Shown here: positions 11,451 through 22,183 of the stretch, one piece after another
Layout: every line of letters begins with the position of its first letter
Position numbering within the stretch: the stretch's first letter is position 1
Source: Poa pratensis
Taxonomy: Eukaryota; Streptophyta; Magnoliopsida; Poales; Poaceae
DNA length: 64,000 nucleotides
Direction of reading: 5' to 3'
NCBI GenBank assembly: GCA_947311845.1
Contig: CAMZMU010000020.1
Location: 36,245,398-36,309,397 of the forward strand
Position numbers and translations under genes: made by a program
Notes under the pieces: model-generated
Told to the model about the DNA's origin: nothing
Databases searched by the model: none
Seen by the model: only the letters and a program-made list of their open reading frames with translations

Positions 11451-12710
11451 TTGCCTGCAGTAAGTTTCTTTCAAGGAATTATTACACAAGTTGGATTCCT
11501 TTTTTTTGTTGGTTACATTGACAAATTATGTACAATCTATATCAACTCTCGTGACATGATGTTGAACTGGCCTGTGCCTTTTCTGGTGGCATTAACAGAC
11601 ATGATGTAGTTGAATATATTTAGTCAGTTATTCTTGAATAATCCTTGACTATTATATTGGTTTGTTTGAATAAGTTGAGCATCTTTTATATCCTCCATTA
11701 ATTATGATTTGAGGATAGTGACTTATCAAGTTAAGACCAATAATCACCTATCTCTAAACTATCACCCGTGTAGTATATAACCCGTGCATCATATCTGCGT
11801 CAAAACTGACTGAAAATAAAAATGATGCTAAAATTCTTCTTCCGCATAGACTTTGAAATCTTTGATAATAAGGTGTGGAACTACAAATCTTTGTCCTGGT
11901 AATTACTTCGTATGCACCGACTTCCTTACCTTGCAAGAAAAGGAGAAAAATGAACTATCTAAATTCTTGTTGATGCAGCTGTGCTGTTCTGCCAAACGGG
12001 TGCTCCCTTGTGCAATTAAACGGTAGTGCTTAGAGATTAGCGTCTCTAGGTGTATTCTGATTTTAGCCGGTCCTTCACTCAAGATCGTTTTCTCAGTCTC
12101 TTCTCCACGAACAATGCCAGGTCTCCTACTCGTAGAGGTTCATCTTGGCTAGTTTGTTACCAACTATGGTGGTGGCTGAACATGTGAGGTGTGCCAATGC
12201 CTCGTTTGGATATTGGCCTTGTTGGTGTTTGTATTTTATTTTTTGATCCGCAGCTCCAAACTTTCTTAGGGCTTGCCTGCTGTCTCCAAGGGTCGAGCTT
12301 AACAATGGTTACCAATCCCCTTACAAGTCGGAACATGTCGTCACTGGCAGTGGCGGTGATAGTGCTGGATCATTGGAACATTGATGTTGGATCGAAAAAT
12401 CAACCAAAACAAACAAGGCAAGTGCCGTGTGCCCGTGCGTTGCATCGGGGAAGAAGACGATCTTTTAAAAGAAAATGTTAGCAAAACCCAATTTTCCCCT
12501 AAAATCGATTGAGCCGCATAACCAGCAAGATCGAGCATAACAGCAAGTGAAGTCCAAAAGACATAATCCTCAAAGATGATCTTCCATTGAGAGAAAGAAC
12601 TGATATGTACTGAACATATTTGAGGTTCTGTATCAACGGAGAGACGACTAAAGTTTCATTCGGGACAGCAATCTCCACAAAGATATAATTTAGAGACATG
12701 CAACCTCATA
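11451..12710. other. Intergenic sequence
   Basis: I see no convincing gene. A short inverted motif of the CCCGTGCGTTGCATCGGG type lies near 12431-12448, a motif style often seen at grass transposon remnants. Frames under 100 codons here have no recognisable motif. Confidence 0.3.
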
Positions 12711-13254
12711 GTGTGCTACCTTGTCCGCGCGGTGGGAGGCCAGACCCATTGGTGCTTCCAGGAGGATCCAAAGATATTTGACCAATCCTTCGACCTCTAC
12801 AACCCAGACACCTTCTTTCGGAGCTACTCCGCTTGCCGCGACGCCATCCAACATATGCTCATGCAGACGCCGCTCCTCCGCGACTTAGACCGAGGTGCGG
12901 AGAATTGGGAGGCTTTCGTGCCCCTTGAGCTAGCCACCATCAACGCGCGCTCTTCTCGGCGCGAAACGCAGAAGCTCGGGGTGTCGCCCACACTACAACA
13001 TCGGCATGACTCTCACCATCTGGGTCGACATTCTCTACGTTGAGCCCAAGGTGTTGCTCCTCGCGTGCATGATGCACCAGGCTGCCGCCGACACCGCAGC
13101 GGCAGCCGACATGGCAGCGCCGACTGTTGTGTATGTATGGATGACTTGGCAGCAGCTCAACACATGTTGAGGCTGCCATGCTCTCACTCCTTCCACCGTG
13201 GGTGTAGATCAGAACCTCCTCCTGATTATCAACAACTTGCAGGCAGGTCATCAT
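12711..13254 (+). pseudogene. Broken RING-H2 zinc-finger (E3 ligase-like) gene
   Basis: An open frame from about 12711 (CYLVRAVGGQTHWCFQEDP) runs to 12970 without stops. The coding sense then appears to shift frame (HYNIGMTLTIWVDILYVEPK near 12990-13050) and shifts back to give CCVCMDDL, then LRLPCSHSFHRGC (about 13122-13205). This is the first two thirds of a RING-H2 finger (C-x2-C, then C-x-H-x2-H-x2-C). The last zinc ligand pair (normally W...CPMC) is missing: the sequence instead reads RSEPPPDYQQLAG. Two frameshifts and the incomplete finger mark a pseudogene. RING-H2 proteins normally recruit E2 enzymes for ubiquitin transfer; that function is not expected here. An intron just after HRGC is possible, but I found no matching downstream exon. 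Confidence 0.65.
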
Positions 13255-15044
13255 GTGAGCATTGTAATGGCACTCTCAGCATCTGGTCTGCTGTATCTGT
13301 AACAGAAATATCTTCCTCGAGACATCTTTTTCCCTTGTCTTGTGCCAATCATCTCCTTCCCTTCCCTTGATGTTCCATTGCAACAAACAACTGGTAGATT
13401 GCAGCTTAAACTTTGGCCAGTAGGATTGTTTTCGTTTCAGGTCCAACCCTGCGTCTGCAACATGTGCACGAAAAACCGAGAGTGCGCCAAAAAGGCTGAA
13501 CTCGCACTGTGATCCGTTAAGGTGTACAAACTGAGGTGCAAATTGCCGTTGCGGCAACCGATGAGGATGATGATACCTACAACCAATGTGGTGGGCAATG
13601 TGCATGGATAGTTTCTGCTTGGCATCGAATACATGTGCTTTATTACTTGTTCATCACATTCAGTTAAATATATGAAGCAGATTCAAGCCAAGAAATAATC
13701 ATTCCATTATGCTTTCGGGTGGCTTGAGTAACAGTGATAGAAAATCAAATGTCAGTGACAAAGATGGTGATTTTGTTTACTGCTTGTTGGCATGGCTAAA
13801 ATTGTGGACAATAGAAGTAGATGCTATCTGACAGTGACCATTCCCATGCAAATAGCTCTTCTGGGAGTTAACTGGAATCATAACACTGTAACTTTCAGTA
13901 CTCGGAAAAATGTCCTTAGCATATGCTTTTATATCGAGATGTAACACAGAGAAGGTTACAACGAGGGTTCTAGCATGGTAAACAGAGTTCATAACAGTAA
14001 AACGACGATGAAATGGAAATAAAAAGGAGAGGTAAAACAGGCTCGCAAGCATATGATATTTACTGAAGAGGTACCGTTCGATCGTAGCTGTCGATTCTTC
14101 GTAACGTTGCCTTCCGCCGTAAAAGAAGCAGTATCAATGCATCCTGGCTGTCCAGAAACACGGGACGAATTCAGTTAAAAAATAAGAAACAGGGACGACT
14201 AGACCTTCAAAATTTTCCATTGAGGGATTTCAGCTACTGCCAAAGAGGAAGCAACTAAGATCAAGGCTGCTCACTTGCAATTGTCGATGAAATATCCGAG
14301 AAGGAGCGTAAGCCATGGTGGCATCAGGAAGTACCAGTAGTTCGCGCAAAGTTGCAGCATGTTGGCCTTATATAATCTTGTCATAGTGTATATTGCACAC
14401 ATAGGTTGTGTGCGGGCCATAATGTGAACACACACATGAGTTGTGTCCTGAGTAGATATGCATTCTGCAATATGTTTGCAGCTGTCTAGAGGTTGTGTGT
14501 GAATAATCCTTACATAGCAGTTAAGTCACTAGCGGAAAGTTTTCGCACTAAGAGCCATATGTCACAATATTTTACATAATTGCCAATGAATAAGAAATTT
14601 GAGGCATCATCATTCAGTTAGAGTGTTAACATAATTGCTAATTTGTTTGACGATTAGAATTTAAACGGACTGGGTAACTCACCGCGTCCCATCTTGTGTC
14701 CTGGTCCGGTTGAACCGCTGCACTAGAGAATGAGGAGGCGAGGACCAATCAGTTGAAGTTGATCGGGATTGAAATATTAAAAGCCTTCAAATGAAAATAT
14801 TTTGTGACAATCGAAGAAATCCAGGGTCCAAGGCCTGCATGCCAGCCGATCGTAGCTAACTTGGGAAAAATGGGACACGGGAGTCTGGGATTAGGCCTGG
14901 GATTAATCCTGGACACGTGTGTGGTCAATCTCCTAATCGATTCTCCAAACAGAAAAGAATCGATTAATCAGGTTAGGTGTACAAGTGTAGGGAGCCAAGC
15001 GATCGTTTAGGCACAAGTTGGATTTTCCAGGATCAGACACCAGC
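13255..15044. other. Intergenic sequence, no gene recognised
   Basis: The stretch is mixed AT-rich DNA with short frames only. I recognise no domain, RNA gene or clear transposon end. Confidence 0.3.
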
Positions 15045-15640
15045 ACAGTGCACAGAACGGCCTGCATAGTTTATATACAGACATTTTGAGAATCAGAAGG
15101 ATCCTTTTCGGGTTCCATTTCTTCATTTGGAATCTGGGCTCTTGGGGTTGGGGTCACACCCGAAGTCGTATTGGAGAATTGAGCGGAACTACTTCCATGT
15201 GCACTCTTTTACCGGGTCAGGAAGCCCTGTTTTTGAAGCAGGAAGACCTCTTCGTCATCATTATTGGGGTATGGGCCCTAAATCATTGGAAAAGACAGTT
15301 TTATTTAGGGAATTGACACGATATCGCCTCCTTCTGTACTAACAAGGGAATGGATGAGTTCACTTAAGAAGCAGGCCTGACCGGTACTAAAACAGAGAAG
15401 TCAGCTCAGGTTTCATCTCATCTAAGCAGCAGCCAAGCGATGAATAGATCCGCATTCCAGTTTTAGGCTTGTGTCCTTTCATCTAGAATGGCTGCTGCTT
15501 GGTCTTTAGTGAGCGAAGTCATTTCTTCAAGAGAGTTCTTTGCCCGACAAAAGTGAATCTTGATCTTTCTTCTTGATAGTTTGTGATCGAGCCAATCTCA
15601 CAATTTCGATCTTGCCTCTGGGGCCCATCAAAATAATGGG
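15045..15640. other. Possible organelle-derived (NUMT/NUPT) fragment
   Basis: An open + frame at about 15080-15342 (SESGLLGLGSHP-like, RIERNYFHVHSFTGSGSP, GMGPKSLEKTVLFRELTRY), the even base composition and blocks such as GTCTTTAGTGAGCGAAGTC look unlike the surrounding AT-rich or GC-rich nuclear DNA. In style they resemble plant mitochondrial DNA. I cannot name the source gene. A nuclear origin remains possible. Confidence 0.3.
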
Positions 15641-15644
15641 CCTT

Positions 15645-16212
15645 GTGCAGCTGACAAAGTTTGCACTCCCATGGGCCCGGCCCTGCTAAGAGCTTGATAT
15701 TCGCCCCGCCCCGCGTGACGCTTCGCGCCTGCCTGCCTGCTCCTCCTCTCTCCTCGCACCTGCCATCCTATTCCTCTCTCGCACACGACATAAGCTGCGG
15801 CGGCGCGGCAGGTACTCCGCCTCCCGCCCCACCTCCTTCCTGCCGTGGCGCGGATCCGTCCGGCCTCCCTCCTCTACTCCTCCTTCCTGGCGCCGGCGCC
15901 TTCTCCCGTCGTCCCTCCCTCCCGTCTCATCTCCCTCTTCTTCGCTTGCAGGGACGGATCGATTGGACGAGCTCCGGCGGCTGGCGCACGTGATTCCGGA
16001 GCTGCAGCTTCCCTGGTGAGGTACGGATCATGTACTTCTTTGTTTGGATGAATCGTTCATGCAGTGCTGAAATTTCCAAGCGCTAGTTGCTGTATATTAA
16101 TGCTAGTGTGATGTGCTGAACTTTTGTAGTGCTATTTTGGTTAACATGCTTGTAAAAAATTCATGTTTGATGATCCTAAAATCACATAATTTATTTACAT
16201 TGCAGTTGCAAA
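15645..16212 (+). other. GC-rich leader-like region upstream of the Harbinger fragment
   Basis: CT-rich and GC-rich sequence (15700-15960) is followed by a GTGAGGTACGG stretch (16015-16025) that could hold a splice donor. AT-rich DNA follows, ending in ATTTACATTGCAG before the ATG at 16213. This looks like a 5'UTR exon plus intron serving the 16213 frame. Confidence 0.4.
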
Positions 16213-16559
16213 ATGTCGGAAGAGTTAGCCTTGGTTAATTATGTATCCGAAGAAAACAAAAGAAGGAAGAGAAGGATTGTGTTGATGAAACAATACTTTG
16301 AATCCACTCTTCTTGCGATGGCATATCTTAGTACACAAAGGGTACCGAGGGACTTAGGGACCCTTACCGATAATGAACATAAACTCTCTCTTCGAAAGTA
16401 TTTGTTGAAAGATACGTATGATGGGACTGAAATTGCTTGCTATGATCAGCTTCATCTAACAAAATGAAACTTTCATGACTTGTGTGCTATGTTGCGTGAG
16501 AAATGTGGCTTACGGGAGAGTGTGTATGTTGCTATGGAAGAAAAGGCCAAGAGGAGTTA
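16213..16559 (+). pseudogene. PIF/Harbinger transposase-derived (ALP1-like, DUF8040-type) fragment
   Basis: ATG 16213 follows a TGCAG acceptor-like site. The frame reads MSEELALVNYVSEENKRRKR, then an arginine/lysine-rich stretch and GTEIACYDQLHLTK, which match the style of the N-terminal region of plant ALP1-like/Harbinger transposases. A TGA at 16465-16467 interrupts an R/K-N-F-H-D-L-C motif that continues in frame afterwards (NFHDLCAMLREKCGLRES), so this is a nonsense mutation rather than an end. The sequence loses similarity after about 16555, before the DDE catalytic core. It is a truncated, inactive domesticated-type or transposon copy. The family call comes from remembered motif patterns. 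Confidence 0.6.
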
Positions 16560-17171
16560 AAGGCCATCTATACCCTCTTGTTGACTTAGATACCACCACA
16601 CCAAGAGGTTTGGTTCAAAACAGGGTATAGATTTGCTAGGAAGAATAACTTGGTCCTGTACTACTTTCTTAGTCCCTTTGTTGCGAACTTTCTGATCAGC
16701 TACTATTGCAGTTCAGACATTGACGTTGTGCCATGACGAAATTCTTTTGTTCGTTGATAGGATTACGATATCTCCTGGGAGGAGGCTGGTTTGATATACG
16801 CCTATTGCTATGCAAATTTTGGGTTTTGGCATATCTTGGCCTTCTGGTGTACGGCCTCAAGGATTACAAGTCGAGCGACTACTCAAGAGTAGTCGAGCCA
16901 GTAGTCTAGCAGTCGCTATTTGATTCTCTGACTCGACTCATGGGTTTGGTCGACCGGTCGATCGACATGTTACCTACTAATCGAGATTAAGTGCACTGGG
17001 AAGGATAAGTAGGCTCAGCCCATGCAGTGTAAACCTAGCTTGAGACCGAGCCCTCTGCAGACTTCACACCGAGCCGCCTAACACCAGGCTGCCGTCGCTG
17101 GCCACGAGCAATGCGACGCCGGTGGCCACACTGCTCTGCTCCTCCCTATGATTATGCTGCTCTCCTCTCCA
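16560..17171. other. Intergenic left flank of the MULE
   Basis: No gene was found. A small perfect hairpin GACTACTC-AA-GAGTAGTC lies at about 16877-16894, in a stretch rich in CGACTC/GAGTCG motifs (16868-16965). Confidence 0.35.
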
Positions 17172-17480
17172 GGCAAAATTGACAAAACTGACCTATGTGG
17201 CGCAAAAAATTCACGAAATGACCTATGGGCAAAAAAATTTCACTGAACTAACCTATTTTTGCCGCGCCATCCTCCGTGGCGCTGCCTCCCATGCGGCCGC
17301 GCCGTGCGCCATGGCGCCGCCTCCCTGCCAGCGTGGCGTAGTGGGCCCCTAGGCCGGTAAGTGCGCGCCACGGCTTGTGGCGCTGCTCCCATTTGGGCCG
17401 CGCCGCGGCTGGTGGCGCGGCTTGCCTAGGGTTACTTAGTCGCCCGGCCGCCCCCAGCCCGACCCAGCACACACTTCTCT
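17172..17480 (+). repeat. MULE left terminal inverted repeat, copy A
   Basis: This segment matches the reverse complement of 25558-25869 nearly throughout (blocks ACTGACCTATGTGGCGC, TTGCCGCGCCATCCTCC, CCTAGGCCGGTAAGTGC and GCCTAGGGTTACTTAGTCGC). It is dense in GGCGC/GCGCC motifs also found in the internal repeat at 21120-21440. Compared with the other three TIR copies it lacks single bases at three places (about 17364, 17446 and 17466). Confidence 0.9.
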
Positions 17481-18308
17481 CCCCTTTCCCCTTTCTCTCG
17501 TGGCGCGGCGGCGACTGGCGGTTGCGGCGGGAGGCACCAGAGGCGGTGCTCGGCGGCGGCTCGGCGGCGGTGCTCGGCGGCGGCTGGGCGGCGGTTCTCG
17601 GCGGCGGCCCTGCTCCGTGGCCCCCCCTCTCAGGTTAGCTCCCTTCCCCTTCCCCCCGCGGCGATTATTTCCATGTGCAAATTCCGACTGTCTCGCCATT
17701 GTTGATGTTTAGAAAAGTTTGGATTAGTTTTACCTGATTAGCAGTTTGTGAAAAATAAAGAATTAAAGCTGGATCTTAATATTACTAGAATTTGACATCT
17801 ACATTGCTGTGTAAATGGGTAGCTTTCAAGCTTCGTGTTGCATTGTTGACTTTTTAAAATTACATGTGATGACTTGCAGATTAGTTGTTCCCGTGATCTT
17901 CCATGATATGATTTTTCATGTACTCCAAATTATTGCTTGTTGGTCATTGATTATAACTGTTTGTTGAAATGTTGTAATGAGGCATCCTCGGTATATATAT
18001 GATGACATCATACATGTATTTTGCAACCAGTTTGACCAATATCAATATATGTTTGTCTGTACTATAGAAATCCATTTTTTTTACCTCTTGCAAAAACAAA
18101 TCCATATTTTTACCGATGTTCAAATCCATATTGCAACCATGGCTATTTGAATGGTTCAATCAACGAAATGAGTTGTGAATGATTTTTCTCTGTCTTGCTA
18201 CGACTATTTAGTTATAATGTTAACACTGTCATGTCAAATTATAGGCTTTACTTAATTGTTGTGTTTTATGTTACCCTATTTAATTGATGTTGGAATCCCT
18301 TGTGTAGG

Positions 18309-20917
18309 ATGGCTCTCTTAGATCCTCACTATGACGTTAGACACCGTGCGATGTTCTCTGCCGACAAGAAGGAGGTAATTGAACATATATGTATGTACGT
18401 GTATTGGGGTGGTAGACATGGACTGATAAATGTTTTATGTGTGCAGGTTCTTCAACCTCTCCGACTAAGGACTCACTCGGTGTCCTCAAATAAGTTGCCG
18501 TACGATGAGCGGTACACGGAGTTCATCGAGCCAACTGGGCTCCTCCCGTTCATCCATATGGTGACCCGGTCGACACAACCTATGAACCCTTCGGCGATCA
18601 CGGCGCTTGTCGATCGATGGAGGCCGGAGACGCACAGTTTTCACCTCCGTACCGGGGAGATGACGGTCACTCTTCAGGACATGTCTATGATACTCGCACT
18701 CCCGATTGAGGGGCAGCCAGTGTGCATGGACACGAAACTTGACGACTGGCGTGGGCAGATGGAAGAAATGATTGGGAAGTGTCCTCCGGAAAGGTTCAAC
18801 ACTGCCGGGGAGAAATTAAGGCCATCTGCCGGAGCTACTTTCACTTGGATCCAAGAGAACTTCAAAGAGAAATTGCCGGAGGATGCCCCCAAGGAGCAGG
18901 TGGAGCAGTACGCTCGTGTCTATGTGTGGTACATTATCACGCGGACTCTCTTTCCTGACGGTAGTGGGACAACCGCCAAGTGGTTATGGCTGAAGATGTT
19001 ATCCAATATGAAGACTAAATGGAGTTGGGGTTCTGCGGCATTGGCCTTCTTGTACCGTCAGGTAATCCAATTTTTCAACGTCCCTATAGGTGAAGAATGC
19101 ATGCTTTTAGTAGCTTTTAGTAGCAAGTGTTTATGGCTGAAGGAGGTAACCAATTATGTGCCTTCATTTGCAGTTGGACGAGGCTTGTTGTAGGATTGGA
19201 GGTCAGGCTAACATTGGTGGTCCGTTACTTCTTCTGTCAGTATGGAGCTGGTGTCGCTTCCCTGTTGGACGACCCAAGTGCAGAAAACACACAGACTATG
19301 GAGATAATGGCATGTCCGTGCGGCAACCAACCTGGGCTTACATGTACGACGAGGCAATTGTTCCCACTGGTGACCCTATAGCGGGGTATGGAAGATACAT
19401 GAGCGAGTTTGACAACTTAACCCCGGAGCAGGTAAAATGACCATCTAATTCTCACAATGCTTGTTGTCCACTTGTAGTGCAGTATCATGTAGTGTTGACA
19501 CGAATGTGAACTGATGTAGGTGGACTGGGAGCCATATGGGACCGGAGAGGATGTGGGCTACAATTCTCAATTTAGAATTAACCCAGCGTGCGTGGCTGAG
19601 CGGACACTTTGGAATATCCGAGTCCCGTTGGTATGCATGTGGATTGTTGAGCATCACATGCCGCAACGGGTCATGAGACAATTTGGGTTGAGACAGGAGT
19701 GCCCGCCGGTACACAAGGACACTGACATTGTGCTCCATGGGTAAGATAATTGTGCATAAGTGTTTTCATATTATCTTGCATTTACTTATGGTTTTGACAT
19801 TGTGCTTCCATCGTACGCAGATACCCCGGTAATAAGCATAAAACAGACTGGGACAAGACCCACAAGAAACATATCGCCAAGTTTGTCCAGCGAGTGAAGG
19901 AGGCGAAAAAAGCTAAAGTTGTCGCCGGGCAACCCCATGATGAGGAGGCTTTCAACGTGTACCTCCGCTGGTTTTTGTCCAACTATCGTGTGCAAGTCCT
20001 TCCCGATGCTTATGCGGAAGATATTTTGGAAGAGCCATTGGAATATGAGCAGATCGCAACCCAGGAGTACAACTGGCAGACAAGGCAAGGGCACCAAGCT
20101 GCGCATGGTCGGCTACTCAACTATGTGGTAAGAAAATAGCTGTCTAACGCTCCCTTCGATCCCTCACTTATTAGCTCAATTTGTTCATTACCGTCGAATG
20201 ACAGCGCAACGAGATTCAGAAGGTGGCGGGTGAACATGAGGAAACATTGCAGTCTGTCACTGGTCCTGAAGAGGGGTATGACATATTGCGACAATTTGTT
20301 AAGGTTTGAGCTCACACACTTATAAACTCGTAGGCATTTGGGGTAGTTTTCAACATTTTTTGCTATTGCAGCGTGCTGGGCAGAGGCTTCGCCGGTTAGC
20401 CAACGTGCTCGGATGTCGTGACCCGGAGATAGTTTCTCCGACCAATTCAGGATCTCAGTCACGGTCAGACCGGGTTGATGAGAGCCGCGGCAGGAGTGCT
20501 GAGGATGAGGGAGAGGTATGCCATTGGTACACAACACTATTTTGTTTTCATTTGAAGAATAAAAATTGTAAACACTAACTTGAGTCCTTCTTAAAGGCAC
20601 AACTTGATGAGAACACACCATTGAACACTATCATCGCTGAAAAGCGAGTGCAGAGACGGTCCGTTATCAAGCTCAAGCCAAGGAATAAGGAAGTTCTGGA
20701 TCCTCGCGGTGACAAGTTCTCACCGGACCTAGCTAGGAAGAAGGCAGTGAAGAAGACGAGGGCAAGGAAACCTGCGATTGTCGAGTCCGATTCCGAGGAC
20801 ATGTTTGAAGATCCACCATATGAGGACACACCGTTGGAAGAGCAGTTCATCTACCAACAGCGGGAGAAGATTCCTCCAAAGAGGGGAGGAAAAGTAAGCA
20901 AGCGTGGAAAGAAGTAA
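18309..20917 (+). CDS. Plant mobile domain (PMD, MAIN-like) protein of the MULE, copy A
   Basis: There are eight coding exons: 18309-18374, 18447-19061, 19174-19431, 19520-19740, 19821-20127, 20205-20303, 20372-20515 and 20597-20917. All introns are GT-AG and all phases join, giving about 676 residues. A 5'UTR intron (donor near 17637, acceptor CTTGTGTAG at 18308) puts the splice site next to the ATG. The N-terminal two thirds is the aminotransferase-like plant mobile domain: GLLPFIHM near residue 55, ITALVDRWRPETHSFHLRTG, MTVTLQDMSMILALPIEGQP, then WLWLKML. The C-terminus is charged and lysine-rich (KKAVKKTRARKP), suggesting nuclear import. Databases often label such genes as serine/threonine phosphatase 7 long-form homologues, but I see no phosphatase motifs. 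In the host, PMD proteins MAIN and MAIL1 act in silencing and genome stability; a role for this transposon-borne version is unknown. Confidence 0.88.
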
Positions 20918-21119
20918 AGTTGTTCTTGTATGCTGTAGGTGAACTTGACATTTTAGTCGTGTTTGTGTGACCAATGTGATGGACATTTGTTTGTTTGTAG
21001 TGAGACCTAAGTGCGCACGTTTTATTGTCGTTCTGTTTGTCAACTGTGACATTTGACAACTGTGACATTTGTTGTCGTTATGTTTGTCAAAAATCCTCAA
21101 CTGTGGAAGAGAGGAACCG

Positions 21120-21440
21120 GAAGTGGCAAGGCTTAAGCAACAGAGACGAACTCGAAGTGGCCGCGCCATGAGGCTTGGCGCGGCTCCCCAGAGAGCAGCG
21201 CCATGATACGCGGCGCGGCTTACAAGGCAACGCCGTCGTCGGTGGCGCTGCCAAACCAAGGCGGAAGCAACAGAGAAGAACTGGAAGTGGCAGCGCCATG
21301 AGGCTTGGCGCGGCTTCCCATTGAGCTGCGCCATGAGCCGTGGCGCGGCATACCAAGGCGGAAGCAACAGAGAAGAACTGGAAGTGGCAGCGCCATGAGG
21401 CTTGGCGCGGCTTCCCGTTGGGCAGCGCCATGTTACGAGG
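21120..21440. repeat. Internal ~100-bp GC-rich repeats of the MULE, copy A
   Basis: The block GCAACAGAGAAGAACTGG followed by AAGTGGCAGCGCCATGAGGC recurs about three times (near 21136, 21265 and 21363). GGCGCGGC/GCGCCATG motifs lie between, of the same style as in the TIRs. The repeats fall between the two convergent genes, in the 3' intergenic part. The inverted copy lies at about 47083-47403. Confidence 0.8.
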
Positions 21441-21667
21441 TTCATAGTGCAACAACGACAGATATCATAACAAAATTATTCCCTCGCCAATGACATCGAA
21501 CTCACACAAATTACGAGGTTCATAGTGCAATATAACAATGACGAGGTTCAAAGTGCCTTACAACAATGACATCAAACTAACACAAATAAGGAGGTTCTTA
21601 GTGCATTACAACAACAAAGAGGTTCGACAGAACATAATGGGCCAGCTTATGAGAACATGACAACAAA

Positions 21668-22183
21668 TCACGGGCTTCGTTCATACTGAGTGAAGAAAGC
21701 TGGCTCCCCCTTCGCCAACTTCTTCGTAGCTTCTGCCATCACCTCTTCCTTGTCCCTCCACGCACGGGCGAGTTGTACCAACTCCTTGTCGAAGCCTTCA
21801 CGGCGCTTCTTCATCGCTTCTTCTTTGGCTCTTTCCTCCCTTATGACTTCAGCTTCCTTTGCTATCTTGTCCAACATCCGCTCATTCTCATGCTTTCTCT
21901 TGTAGTACTTCTCTATGTTGCGAATCCTCTGCTTCTCCTTCTCTATCTTGGCCAACCTTTCACGTTCTTTTGCCTCCTCTTCACGCCGCTTGCGCTCCCT
22001 CACTCTCTTGTTCTGTTCCTCCCAAAATAAACGATCTTCCTCCGCTTCTTTCTCCTCTTGCTTCTTCCTCCGTTCATTCTCCTTCACCCTATCCACAGCC
22101 TCCTCCCACACTCCCGGACTCTCACGCTCCTCTTCATCGGCCCCCTCCCACGCCGCCTTCCCCTTGTTGGGTTGAGTTGACAT
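21668..22183 (-). CDS. Coiled-coil, charged ORF downstream of the MULE transposase, copy A
   Basis: ATG at 22183, stop at 21668, 171 residues. After MSTQPNKGKAAWEGADEEE the protein is dominated by E, K and R with heptad-like spacing (VKENERRKKQEEKEAEEDR, EKQRIRNIEKYYKRKHENE), so it should be a long alpha-helical coiled coil. I know no named family for it. The ATG lies 2 nt inside the second exon expected for the transposase (after acceptor TTTCAG|GT), in a different frame. It is therefore either a second protein from the same transcript, the product of an alternative splice, or a separate small gene. It is intact and identical in copy B, which suggests coding function. Confidence 0.6.
   Translation of the reverse strand: MSTQPNKGKAAWEGADEEERESPGVWEEAVDRVKENERRKKQEEKEAEEDRLFWEEQNKRVRERKRREEEAKERERLAKIEKEKQRIRNIEKYYKRKHENERMLDKIAKEAEVIREERAKEEAMKKRREGFDKELVQLARAWRDKEEVMAEATKKLAKGEPAFFTQYERSP

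Noticed and set aside
17163..17171. Target-site duplication of the MULE
   Set aside because: The 9 bp left of copy A (TCCTCTCCA) match neither the bases after 25869 nor those after 51378; I cannot support a target duplication.
18309..20917. Serine/threonine phosphatase 7 long-form annotation
   Set aside because: No phosphatase metal-binding motifs are visible; the sequence is the aminotransferase-like plant mobile domain.
22084..22133. Unspliced 3' extension of the transposase frame
   Set aside because: A good GTACGT donor and TTTCAG acceptor interrupt it, and the extension encodes a hydrophobic intron-like stretch; the spliced end is preferred.
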